Made by a program: the position numbers and the translations under genes. 64,000 bases of DNA from Gemmatimonas phototrophica (lineage in GTDB: Bacteria > Gemmatimonadota > Gemmatimonadetes > Gemmatimonadales > Gemmatimonadaceae). Within the stretch, counting starts at the first letter, position 1; each line of letters opens with the position of its first letter. This document shows positions 1 to 7,625 of this stretch, in pieces. Location of the stretch: the NCBI RefSeq assembly GCF_000695095.2, contig NZ_CP011454.1:1984001-2048000 (forward strand), in the 5' to 3' direction. Under the pieces are notes generated by a model. It was not told where the DNA came from. It worked only from the letters and a program-made list of their open reading frames with translations, and did not search any database.

Positions 1-1761
1 CTTGCACACCCGGATGACCTGCCGCTGTCCACACAATTGCTGGAGCGGCACCTCTCGGGTCAATCACCGCACTACGATTTTGTGTGCCGGATGCGCCACA
101 AGCAGGGGCATTGGGTATGGGTGCACGACCGTGGGCAGGTCATCGAATGGGCAGACGATGGTACGCCGCTCTGGATGGCGGGTACCCACATCGATGTGTC
201 GGAAATGATCCAAACGGCCGAGGCGCTTCGGCAATCGCGTGATCGGGCGCAGCATGTGCTGGATACGGTGCAATCCGTTCTCGTCTCCGTGGATGCCACT
301 GGCTGCGTCACCCAGATCAACCACGCCGGCTGCGAGCTGTTTTCCCTCGACGAATCGCAAATTCTGCGGCGGAACTGGTTTACCGACCTCGGTATCTTCG
401 CGCAGGGTGCCCCGCTGCTGCAGCGATTCCTGAGGGTCATTGGCGGCGGCGTTCCCCTTGCGCCGTGGACCGAACATGTCGTGCTCACCCGCAAGGCCGG
501 TAGCCGCTTGCTTCGCTGGCACCATGTCCTGTTGCGCGACGAAGAGGGGACCGGGATCGGCGTCCTCAGTAGTGGGGAAGACATCACCGAGTTGCGTCTA
601 TTGGAGCGCCTGAGTTCTCGGCGGGATCGACTGGAGTCCATTGGGACATTGGCGGGCGGAATCGCGCACGATCTCAACAACGCCTTGTCCCCCGCCGTCA
701 TGGGAATGGAGCTCCTGCGGGAAGCGGCGCCCTCCGAAGGGGCCCTGCTGGATCTGATCGATTCCAGTACACAGCGCGCCGCCCAGATGGTTCGCCAATT
801 ACTGGCCTATGCCAAAGGAGCCGAAGGAGAACGGCGGTCCGTGGATCTCACCGCATTGATCCAGGAAGTCGAACGTCTCATCCGTACCACGTTCCCCAAG
901 AATCTCGTGATCGCGGTGAACTGTCCGGACGAGATTCCCAACATCCTCGGCGATGCCACGCAGGTGCACCAGATCCTCCTCAACCTCGCGGTGAACGCCC
1001 GTGATGCCATGCCGGAAGGTGGCGCACTCGTGATCGAGGTAGAGGTCATGTCGGTTGATGCCGAAGCGGCGTCGCGGGTGAGTACCGCGGCCGTTACCCC
1101 CGGGCCATTTGTGCATGTTGCCGTGCGGGACTCGGGTGCCGGAATTGCGGAAGGCGATCTCGATCGCATCTTCGATCCGTTCTTCACGACCAAAGGGCCC
1201 GAGCGCGGCACGGGCTTGGGACTGTCCACTGTGCTTGGCATTGTCAAAGGGCATGGCGGCTTCCTTCGCGTGGAAAGCGTGGCCGGGGCCGGAAGTACCT
1301 TTCACGTATACCTGCCAGTCCCCGACCAGGTCGCCGACGCTCCACCACCCCTGGCGGTGCGCGAAACATCGGCAAGAGAGCAATTCATTCTCTTCGTGGA
1401 TGACGAACCGCTGGTCCGGTCCGTCGCGATGCGACTGGCCCAGCGTATAGGTCGCGGCTCCCTCACCGCGAGCTCCGCGAACGAGGCGCTGGCGCTCCTC
1501 GCGAAACCCGACCACGGGATCACGACGGTCGTGACCGACCTCCATATGCCTGGCCAGGATGGGCTGTCTCTGACGAGGGAAATCAGGGAACGCTGGCCGG
1601 AGCTTCCGGTCGTCATCGTCTCAGGGCTGGTCACGGATGATCTGTGGCAGCAGGTCCGCGCCTTTCCGCGCGTGACGTTGCTTCCTAAGCCATTCTCGGA
1701 ACAGCAGTTGCGAGCCGCCGTCGAGCTCACGGCCCAACCCGTGCTGGCGGTTACCCCGTAG
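1..1761 (+). CDS. Hybrid PAS sensor histidine kinase with C-terminal receiver (5' partial)
   Basis: The reading frame is open from the first base of the window, so the N-terminus is missing. In order: the end of a PAS fold-3 domain (residues ~1-65, ending in a typical GTHIDVSE PAC segment), a second PAS (~80-190), a HisKA dimerisation domain with GGIAHDLNN (phosphoacceptor His at residue ~223 of the visible part), an HATPase_c domain with N box NARDAMPEGG, DSGAGI and GTGLGLSTV, and a receiver (~455-575) with VDDE, phosphoacceptor Asp in TDLHMPG (~513) and LPKPFS. The hybrid architecture suggests intramolecular phosphotransfer or feedback on the kinase. No membrane segment is visible in the part present, so sensing may be cytoplasmic, but the missing N-terminus could change this. 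The signal is unknown and no partner regulator lies next to it. Confidence 0.93.
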   Translation, partial: LAHPDDLPLSTQLLERHLSGQSPHYDFVCRMRHKQGHWVWVHDRGQVIEWADDGTPLWMAGTHIDVSEMIQTAEALRQSRDRAQHVLDTVQSVLVSVDATGCVTQINHAGCELFSLDESQILRRNWFTDLGIFAQGAPLLQRFLRVIGGGVPLAPWTEHVVLTRKAGSRLLRWHHVLLRDEEGTGIGVLSSGEDITELRLLERLSSRRDRLESIGTLAGGIAHDLNNALSPAVMGMELLREAAPSEGALLDLIDSSTQRAAQMVRQLLAYAKGAEGERRSVDLTALIQEVERLIRTTFPKNLVIAVNCPDEIPNILGDATQVHQILLNLAVNARDAMPEGGALVIEVEVMSVDAEAASRVSTAAVTPGPFVHVAVRDSGAGIAEGDLDRIFDPFFTTKGPERGTGLGLSTVLGIVKGHGGFLRVESVAGAGSTFHVYLPVPDQVADAPPPLAVRETSAREQFILFVDDEPLVRSVAMRLAQRIGRGSLTASSANEALALLAKPDHGITTVVTDLHMPGQDGLSLTREIRERWPELPVVIVSGLVTDDLWQQVRAFPRVTLLPKPFSEQQLRAAVELTAQPVLAVTP

Positions 1762-1793
1762 CGGCGGTCTTCGACCGTGAACGGGCGCAGCCC

Positions 1794-1822
1794 TTGATCC
1801 AGACCTGTTTCACGGTTATGTA
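1794..1822 (+). promoter_or_regulatory. Candidate sigma70 promoter for the tRNA-Ser pair
   Basis: TTGATC at 1794-1799 and TATGTA at 1817-1822 are separated by 17 bases, and the -10 lies about 45 bases before the first tRNA. The -35 matches the consensus in its first four bases. Seen in sequence only. Confidence 0.45.
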
Positions 1823-1866
1823 TCGAGGCTATGAGAGTCCTTCCGCCATTCGGCAGCGGGGCCCTA

Positions 1867-1953
1867 GGATAGGTGGCCGAGTGGTTGAAGGCACCGGTCT
1901 CGAAAACCGGCATACCGGCAACGGTATCGTGAGTTCGAATCTCACCCTGTCCG
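1867..1953 (+). tRNA. tRNA-Ser (anticodon CGA)
   Basis: An 87-base cloverleaf with a long variable arm, as expected for class II serine tRNAs. The acceptor stem GGATAGG (1867-1873) pairs with CCTGTCC (1946-1952), with G discriminator at 1953. The anticodon stem CCGGT/ACCGG encloses loop CTCGAAA with anticodon CGA at 1901-1903, reading UCG. The T arm has the standard TTCGAAT loop. CCA is not encoded. It is followed 71 bases later by a second serine tRNA. Confidence 0.96.
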
Positions 1954-2024
1954 CTGCACAATTGTTGTTTCTCAAGCGTGAACGCGCCGCCACGGCCTGC
2001 CGCGGTGGTGCGTTCCTGCTTCCT

Positions 2025-2111
2025 GGATGGGTGGCCGAGTGGTTTAAGGCGCACGCCTGGAAAGCGTGTGGGGGTGAAAGCCTCTCGCGAGTTCGAATCT
2101 CGCCTCATCCG
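2025..2111 (+). tRNA. tRNA-Ser (anticodon GGA)
   Basis: An 87-base class II tRNA. The acceptor stem GGATGGG (2025-2031) pairs with CTCATCC (2104-2110), discriminator G. The anticodon stem CACGC/GCGTG encloses CTGGAAA with anticodon GGA at 2059-2061, reading UCC and UCU. It has a long variable arm and T loop TTCGAAT. CCA is not encoded. It is probably co-transcribed with the tRNA-Ser(CGA) just upstream. Confidence 0.96.
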
Positions 2112-2121
2112 CTGCAACATG

Positions 2122-2156
2122 AATCCCCGCGACGGTCTCACCACCGCGCGGGGATT
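2122..2156 (+). terminator. Terminator-like hairpin after the tRNA pair
   Basis: A perfect 10-bp inverted repeat, AATCCCCGCG (2122-2131) and CGCGGGGATT (2147-2156), begins 11 bases after the second tRNA. The downstream sequence TGTGCTTTCTT is moderately T-rich. Confidence 0.7.
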
Positions 2157-2236
2157 TGTGCTTTCTTCCCGGTCCGCCCCCGAAGGCGGGTGCCCTCCCC
2201 AAACGCTGCAGCACCTTACCCCTGCGGATGTTTGCC

Positions 2237-2668
2237 ATGACCAGACGCAACATAGCCCTTGGGATGCTCGCCCTTGCCCTGACGACCAGTACCGGGTTTG
2301 CGGCAGGGGTCGTGGTTGGCAATCGTCAGACCGACCGCGTTTACGAACTGCGCACCTATACCACCTTGCCGGGGCGGTTACCCGCCCTTGAGCAACGGTT
2401 TGCCAAACACACCATGCAGCTGTTCGAAAAGCATGGGATGCGCAACGAGATGTACTGGATTCCGACCGACAGTGCCTTGCGTACGACAACGCTGATCTAC
2501 GTCATCTCACACGACAGTCGTGAAGCCGCCGACCGCAGTTGGCGGAACTTCGGGACGGACCCGCAGTGGATTGCCGTGCGCGACGCCAGTGAAGCCGACG
2601 GCAAGATTCTCGCCCGGTCCCCCGAGCGCGTCTTCATGCAGCGGACCGCATGGTCACCACCGCGGTAA
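2237..2668 (+). CDS. Secreted NIPSNAP-family protein
   Basis: 143 residues. The start at 2237 gives a clean signal peptide (MTRRN, hydrophobic core, cleavage near GFAAG); an ATG nine bases upstream is possible. The mature part begins YELRTYTTLPGRLPAL and continues with EKHGMRNEMYW and a later FGTDPQW. This is the ELRxY...PG pattern of NIPSNAP-type ferredoxin-like alpha/beta-barrel proteins. The family has no settled biochemical role; many members are periplasmic in bacteria. It stands alone between the tRNA terminator and a convergent minus-strand thioredoxin gene. Confidence 0.8.
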   Translation: MTRRNIALGMLALALTTSTGFAAGVVVGNRQTDRVYELRTYTTLPGRLPALEQRFAKHTMQLFEKHGMRNEMYWIPTDSALRTTTLIYVISHDSREAADRSWRNFGTDPQWIAVRDASEADGKILARSPERVFMQRTAWSPPR

Positions 2669-2684
2669 CGCCGCGCGCCGTCGT

Positions 2685-3482
2685 TTAGGAGAAGAGCACC
2701 GACGCCATGCGTCGGCGAGCGCCGCGCACCACCTCGTCATCGTCGATCAGCTGCAGTCCGTCCACCAAGGCGAGGCGTGCCGGACTCTCATCGCTCTTGT
2801 CATCGCGGAGCGCGTCCAGCAAGTGCGAAATGCCCTCGTCCGCGCGCCCGTCAAGTAGCGCCTGAGCGCCAAGGCGTATACGGTCCCCGGGGTCGCGGTC
2901 ATGCACCCGCCGGCGGAGTGAGATGCGCGCACGCGCACGCACCGCCTGCGGACTTCCGTACAGGTCAGCAGGCAGTCCTTCAAGAAGCGTCCCCGCCTCC
3001 TGGTCGCCATCCACGTCGAGCAGCGCCACTGCCAGCTCCAGCTGCAGGGGGCTCCGGGTGGGATGCTGCCCCAAGGCGTCGCGAATCTGCGCCACACGTT
3101 CGGCGGGCACCTCCGACCATGTGGGCACCTCGCCACCGGCCTCCACACCGTTCTGTCGCAGAAAGGCGCGGATCTTTCCTTCCGGCTGTGCTCCCAGAAA
3201 GGTCGCCGTTGCTTTGCCGTCTTTGAAGAGCGCGACCGTAGGAAGCGAAGCGATCTTGAATGCCGATGCCAGCTGCTGTTCCCGGTCAGTATCCACCTTG
3301 ACCATCAGGAACCCGCCCGCGTACTCCTCCGCGAGCTTCTCAAGCACGGGCCCAAGGGCTCGACAGGGGGCGCACCACGCGGCCCAGAAGTCCACCAGCA
3401 CCGGCGTGCGGTGTGATGGGGCAAGCACGAGTGCTTCGAACGTTTCGGTGGTGGCGTTTGCAACCCACGCAGAATCAGACAC
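2685..3482 (-). CDS. Thioredoxin-domain TPR protein (YbbN/CnoX-like)
   Basis: 265 residues. The GTG start at 3482 was chosen because GGGGGAG lies 6-7 bases upstream; an in-frame ATG further upstream would place the terminator of the preceding gene inside the coding region. A thioredoxin fold fills residues ~5-110 with active site WCAPC (Cys37 and Cys40), then VDFWAAW-type beta3 and a cis-Pro segment SLPTVALF. The C-terminal half (~125-260) is alpha-helical with TPR-like repeats. This matches YbbN/CnoX, a cytoplasmic co-chaperone that works with DnaK and GroEL. E. coli YbbN lacks one active-site Cys, whereas the protein here keeps both, so it could also be a true oxidoreductase. There is no signal peptide. 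Confidence 0.85.
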   Translation of the reverse strand: MSDSAWVANATTETFEALVLAPSHRTPVLVDFWAAWCAPCRALGPVLEKLAEEYAGGFLMVKVDTDREQQLASAFKIASLPTVALFKDGKATATFLGAQPEGKIRAFLRQNGVEAGGEVPTWSEVPAERVAQIRDALGQHPTRSPLQLELAVALLDVDGDQEAGTLLEGLPADLYGSPQAVRARARISLRRRVHDRDPGDRIRLGAQALLDGRADEGISHLLDALRDDKSDESPARLALVDGLQLIDDDEVVRGARRRMASVLFS

Positions 3483-3506
3483 GGATTTTCTCCCCCAGAA
3501 AACAAT

Positions 3507-3533
3507 CCCGGTACGGTGTGGCACCGTACCGGG
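3507..3533 (-). terminator. Intrinsic terminator of the amidohydrolase gene
   Basis: A perfect 12-bp stem (CCCGGTACGGTG at 3507-3518, CACCGTACCGGG at 3522-3533) with a 3-base loop. Read on the minus strand it is followed by ATTGTTTT. It lies between the amidohydrolase stop (3561) and the thioredoxin gene start (3482), so it separates the two minus-strand genes. Confidence 0.8.
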
Positions 3534-3560
3534 AAAGTTAGTGGGTTGGGCAGGGGTGCG

Positions 3561-5231
3561 TTACTTGCCGCCGCGAGCCCGACGTTGGGCGTTCCCCATC
3601 TCCTCGATGTCTGCCAGCAACTTTTTGGCATCGTACACAATCCCGTCCTTGATGGTGTACTTCACCCCACCATACGTTTCCACCTTCCCCGTCTCGTCAT
3701 TGAGGCGCTGCCACCCCGTGCCGTAGAGCACCTTGAGATTGGTGAACGGATTCGCATCCACGATCACCAGATCAGCCAGCGCACCGGGCTCTACCACGCC
3801 GCGTTCAATCGGCAGTCCCGTCGGCTTGTTGAGCGCCACCGCCGCATGGTACGTGCCGGCCCTGATCGCTTCACCCGGATAGAATCCGGCTTCCTGCAGG
3901 AGCTCCAACTCTTCGATGGTCGAAAAGCCCGGCGTGTTCCAGATGAACCCGGCGTCCGAGCTCGCGGTCACACGGCCACCCATGTTCTTGTAGTCATTCA
4001 GGAACATCATCCACACGCGATAGAAGTTCTTCCACGCCACTTCATCGGCCGTCGTCCAGTCGTAGAAATACGCGCCGTGGTTTTCGCGATTGGAGAGGTA
4101 GAAGTCCCGCTGCGTGGGAATCGTGTACTTCTCGTGCCACGGCGCGTACATCCGGTGATTGACATCGCGCCCCGTAAGGTACGTCGTCATCGTGGGATCG
4201 AGCGTCACGTCACGGTCCTTCAGGTTCTTGAGGAAGCGGTTCCACTTCTCACTGCGTGGTGTTACCAGGCTCCACTGCCGCGCCACCTGACCAAACCGCG
4301 TCTGCTCATCCTGCAGGTTCGCGTCGAGCGGCCACGGCTGCACCTGGTTGTTGTCGTACATCGATTCAAAGACGCCATAAAAGTGCGTAATGGCTTCCAG
4401 TCCCATCGCGGTCGCCACGTCGCCATTCACCTGCGCCACGCCACCCTGTTGCAGGTGCGCCGTCGTGCCCAGCCCCAGCTTCTTCGCTTCGTCGAGGTAG
4501 GCCTGCATCAGATCCGGACGCTCGGCTCCCAGCTTGAGACCGTCGGCGCCGTTGGCCTTCGCCCACCGCACCCATTCACGGGCCACGTCCGGGGTACGCG
4601 GCGTGCCACGCCCCCATCCCGTGCCGGGGCGCTGGTACACCACGTACCGTGGGGCCGTAATTTCGTTCTTTTCGCTGCGCGCCCGCTCCTTGACGGAATA
4701 GTCGAAACTCGCGAATGGCACACCGCGCACCGTCGTAATGCCGTGCGCCAGCCACAGTTTGTTGTAGTACTCACTCTCCGGAGCCTTCTGCTGCGTGCCC
4801 TGATGCACATGCAGATCAATCAACCCCGGCATGAGATACATGCCATTCGCGTCGATTTCCTTGGTGGCCCCGGTGGGACGCTTGGCCGGATCGATCTTCA
4901 CTTTCGGATAGCCAACGCTCACGATCTGGGCAATCCGGTTCCCCTCCACGACCACATCCACCGGTCCGCGCGGGGCGCTGCCGTACCCGTCAATCACATT
5001 CACGCCGCGAATGATGAGGCGCTGAAATGGCCCCTCCCCTTCGCGTTTGGCCGGGGCAGGGGCGGGATCTTCCCGTCGCTCACCAGCCAGCCGTGCCTGT
5101 ACGGCGGGGTCCACGGGAGCGGTTTGGGCCTTCGGACGGGCCTGTGCTGCACTGCTGAACATCGGGAGGGCGAGGAACGCCCCGGTCGCCAGAAGGGGAC
5201 CGGTAGAACGAAGGAGGGATAATCGGCGCAT
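3561..5231 (-). CDS. Secreted amidohydrolase (metal-dependent hydrolase)
   Basis: 556 residues. ATG at 5231 gives a signal peptide (MRRLSLLRS, hydrophobic stretch, SSAAQA cleavage region); the frame stays open further upstream but that part is not protein-like. The amidohydrolase/TIM-barrel pattern is clear: an N-terminal composite beta-sandwich with IIRGVNVIDGYG, the metal-binding LIDLHVHQG, a middle THFYG, ASSDAGF near the end of the barrel, and a C-terminal GALADLVIVDANP that closes the sandwich. It is related to imidazolonepropionase/prolidase-like amidohydrolases; the substrate cannot be told from sequence. It is transcribed alone, divergent from the ferritin-like lipoprotein gene. Confidence 0.88.
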   Translation of the reverse strand: MRRLSLLRSTGPLLATGAFLALPMFSSAAQARPKAQTAPVDPAVQARLAGERREDPAPAPAKREGEGPFQRLIIRGVNVIDGYGSAPRGPVDVVVEGNRIAQIVSVGYPKVKIDPAKRPTGATKEIDANGMYLMPGLIDLHVHQGTQQKAPESEYYNKLWLAHGITTVRGVPFASFDYSVKERARSEKNEITAPRYVVYQRPGTGWGRGTPRTPDVAREWVRWAKANGADGLKLGAERPDLMQAYLDEAKKLGLGTTAHLQQGGVAQVNGDVATAMGLEAITHFYGVFESMYDNNQVQPWPLDANLQDEQTRFGQVARQWSLVTPRSEKWNRFLKNLKDRDVTLDPTMTTYLTGRDVNHRMYAPWHEKYTIPTQRDFYLSNRENHGAYFYDWTTADEVAWKNFYRVWMMFLNDYKNMGGRVTASSDAGFIWNTPGFSTIEELELLQEAGFYPGEAIRAGTYHAAVALNKPTGLPIERGVVEPGALADLVIVDANPFTNLKVLYGTGWQRLNDETGKVETYGGVKYTIKDGIVYDAKKLLADIEEMGNAQRRARGGK

Positions 5232-5406
5232 GGTGGGGATGAGTTGAGGGGGTGGGGGTACCATAGAGATACTGCCAACGTCGCGGATTCGCTGGCGCAC
5301 CGGCTGAATGGCACGGCCTCGGGGAAATCCTGATGGGGTAAGTATCTGTTTATGTGTAAATGCATATAGAGTGATTATTCCCACATCTCCGATACGAGGA
5401 GGGCCC

Positions 5407-5910
5407 ATGCGCCACCCCATTCGATTCTCCCGCGGCACTCGCTCCCTGTGGCCAGCTCTTGGCGTGTTCCTGGCTGCTTGCAATACCACTGCAACCGCCC
5501 CGGCCGTGGCTCCGGCGCTGGCCGCCAACGTAGTGGCGGCGATCGACACCACCCTTCAGGATGAACGGCATGCCGAGTCGATCTATCTCCGCGTGCTCGC
5601 CGATCACGGCAATGTGCTCCCGTTCTTCAACATTGTGGTCGCCGAACAGCGCCATTCCGCGTCGCTGGAGGCCCTGTTGCGGGGGCGAGGACTGCCGGTC
5701 GCCGAAAGTCCGTGGACGCTCGACAACGTGCCGCGTTTTCCCTCCGTACGCGAAGCGTGCGCTGCGGCGGCAACCGCCGAGGTGGATAATGTAGCGCTGT
5801 ACGACCGGTTCCTTTCCTTCGACCTGCCTGCAGACGTTCGGCAGGTCTTCACAGCCAATCGACGGGCGTCGATCGAGAAACATCTTCCGGCTTTCCAGCT
5901 CTGTCGCTGA
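5407..5910 (+). CDS. Ferritin-like DUF2202-type lipoprotein
   Basis: 167 residues. The ATG at 5407 has AGGAGGG seven bases upstream. A lipoprotein signal peptide ends in LAAC (Cys ~24). The mature part is helical: a pair QDERHAESIYLRVL and VVAEQRHSASLEALL has the E...ExxH spacing of ferritin-like four-helix bundles, and EVDNVALYDRFL follows, as in DUF2202 proteins. It may bind iron or protect against oxidants, but no function is established for the family. The 175-base region before it (5232-5406) is shared with the divergent amidohydrolase gene and contains an AT-rich stretch (around 5340-5380) that is a likely promoter zone, although no clear -35/-10 pair was found. Confidence 0.75.
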   Translation: MRHPIRFSRGTRSLWPALGVFLAACNTTATAPAVAPALAANVVAAIDTTLQDERHAESIYLRVLADHGNVLPFFNIVVAEQRHSASLEALLRGRGLPVAESPWTLDNVPRFPSVREACAAAATAEVDNVALYDRFLSFDLPADVRQVFTANRRASIEKHLPAFQLCR

Positions 5911-5996
5911 GGGCTCGGCGGCGCTGGCGAACCGTTCTCCAAAAGGCTGAAGAGGCCGGCAAATGCACGATGGCGGTGGCGGCGGTAGGTTGGGAG

Positions 5997-7577
5997 ATGC
6001 CTTCCTACCCCGCTATTCGCACGGCAACATCCGCGCTCCTGATCGGATGGGCCATCGCTTCCCTCGGCCTGCTTCCGGCATCGGCGCGGGCCCAGCGTCG
6101 ACCGGCATCGACCGGCGTACGCAGCGCTGAGGTGCCCGCGGCGCTGTCGCTCATCAAGGAGGCCGACCTCAAACGCGATCTCTACGCCATGGCCGGCGAC
6201 GCCATGCGTGGTCGCGAGGCCGGCACACCGGACGAAATGCGCGCCTCCATGTGGGTCGCGGAGCAACTGCGCACCATTGGTGTGAAGCCGGTGGGGGATG
6301 ACGGCTCCTATTTCCAATGGTTCAACATGATTCGTACCCGTGTCTCCAGCGTCTCGTCGCGAGGCACTCTGGGGAGCGAGCCTATTGAGGTCTGGAAGGA
6401 TTTCATTCCGCTCGGTGGCTCAGGGGCGGATGTGGCCGGAACCGTCGTGTGGGTGGCCAACAGCGCCGATACGACCATAGATGTGCGCGGAAAGGTCGTG
6501 GCGACCGCCATGGTGCCCCCGTCTCCCGCGAGCATTCGCACCACAACCAACAGCGCCGAAGTGCGCTATACGCAGGCCGCCATTGCTGCCACGCAGGCCC
6601 GGTTCGCACGCCGTGGCGCCGCCGGGCTCATTCTCGTGGCCGATGCGACCAGTGACATTGCCTTTGATGCCCTGGCCATTCTGCGGGCGCGCGGCACGTA
6701 TGATGTCGATCGCGCCGCCCGTCGGTTCGCCGCCCAACCCATCCGCGCTGAAGTGCCAGTGCCGGCACGTCAGGCCGGGACGCCCGCCTTCCTCGTGCGC
6801 AGCGCCATGGCCTCGCGCCTGCAGGCCTCGCCGGCGGTGGACATTCAGGTGCGCCTCGAACGCTTCGAAACGCCTAGCGTCAACATTGTTGGCGTCATTC
6901 GTGGCACGGACCCCAAGCTGCGCGACGAGTACGTCCTCTACAGCTCACACCAGGACCACGACGGGGTGCGCTACAAAATTGAAGGCGACTCGGTGTGGGC
7001 CGGTGCCGACGATAATGGCACCGTGAGTGTGGCCCTAATGGCCTCGGCGCGTGCCTTTGCACGGCAGCCGGGAAAACGCTCCATCCTCTTCGTTTACCAC
7101 GGTGCCGAAGAGCGCGGCTTGCTGGGCAGCCGCTACCACGCGGCCCATCCCGTCGTGCCCCTCAGCAACATCGTCACCGTCCTCAACGGCGACATGATTG
7201 GCCGCAACCACCCGGACTCGGCCAGTTTGCTGGGCATCCAGCCACCCCATCGCAATTCGGCAGATCTGGTTGCCATGGCCGTGCGGGCCAATGAGCTCAC
7301 CGGAAAATTCAAGCTCGATTCCATCTGGGATCGCCCCACGCACCCGGAAGGCTGGTACTTCCGCAGTGATCACGTGCCGTATGCCCGCCTCAATGTACCG
7401 GCGGTCATGTACAGCACCAATCTGCACCCCGATTACCACACCCCCCGCGATAAACCCGAGCGCATCAATTATCCGAAGCTCACGCGGATGACGCAGTGGA
7501 TGTATCTCACCGGCTGGTTTGTCGCCAACGCTCCCAAACGTCCCGCGATCGACGAGGGCTTCAAGCTGGAGCGGTAA
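5997..7577 (+). CDS. Secreted M28-family zinc metallopeptidase with PA insert
   Basis: 526 residues from ATG 5997 (an upstream in-frame ATG at 5970 is less likely because it buries the signal peptide). The signal peptide runs to SARAQ. A protease-associated (PA) insert with AAGLILVADATSD lies at ~130-290. The M28 co-catalytic zinc site is complete: SSHQDHD (His318/Asp320), GADDNGT (Asp338/339), catalytic GAEERG (Glu371/372), NGDMIG (Asp399) and RSDHVPY (His459). The expected activity is an aminopeptidase or carboxypeptidase acting on peptides outside the cytoplasm. It precedes a penicillin-acylase-type gene, possibly in one transcript (48-base gap). Confidence 0.92.
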   Translation: MPSYPAIRTATSALLIGWAIASLGLLPASARAQRRPASTGVRSAEVPAALSLIKEADLKRDLYAMAGDAMRGREAGTPDEMRASMWVAEQLRTIGVKPVGDDGSYFQWFNMIRTRVSSVSSRGTLGSEPIEVWKDFIPLGGSGADVAGTVVWVANSADTTIDVRGKVVATAMVPPSPASIRTTTNSAEVRYTQAAIAATQARFARRGAAGLILVADATSDIAFDALAILRARGTYDVDRAARRFAAQPIRAEVPVPARQAGTPAFLVRSAMASRLQASPAVDIQVRLERFETPSVNIVGVIRGTDPKLRDEYVLYSSHQDHDGVRYKIEGDSVWAGADDNGTVSVALMASARAFARQPGKRSILFVYHGAEERGLLGSRYHAAHPVVPLSNIVTVLNGDMIGRNHPDSASLLGIQPPHRNSADLVAMAVRANELTGKFKLDSIWDRPTHPEGWYFRSDHVPYARLNVPAVMYSTNLHPDYHTPRDKPERINYPKLTRMTQWMYLTGWFVANAPKRPAIDEGFKLER

Positions 7578-7625
7578 CTGTCCAGACTGGATTGCCATCG
7601 TTCCATTCTTCGGTTCCCCTTCTCC

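Noticed and set aside
3516-5222. Long open frame on the plus strand opposite the amidohydrolase gene
   Set aside because: The plus-strand sequence is His/Arg/Val-rich with no recognisable domain and mirrors the codon pattern of the amidohydrolase on the other strand. Common in high-GC DNA.
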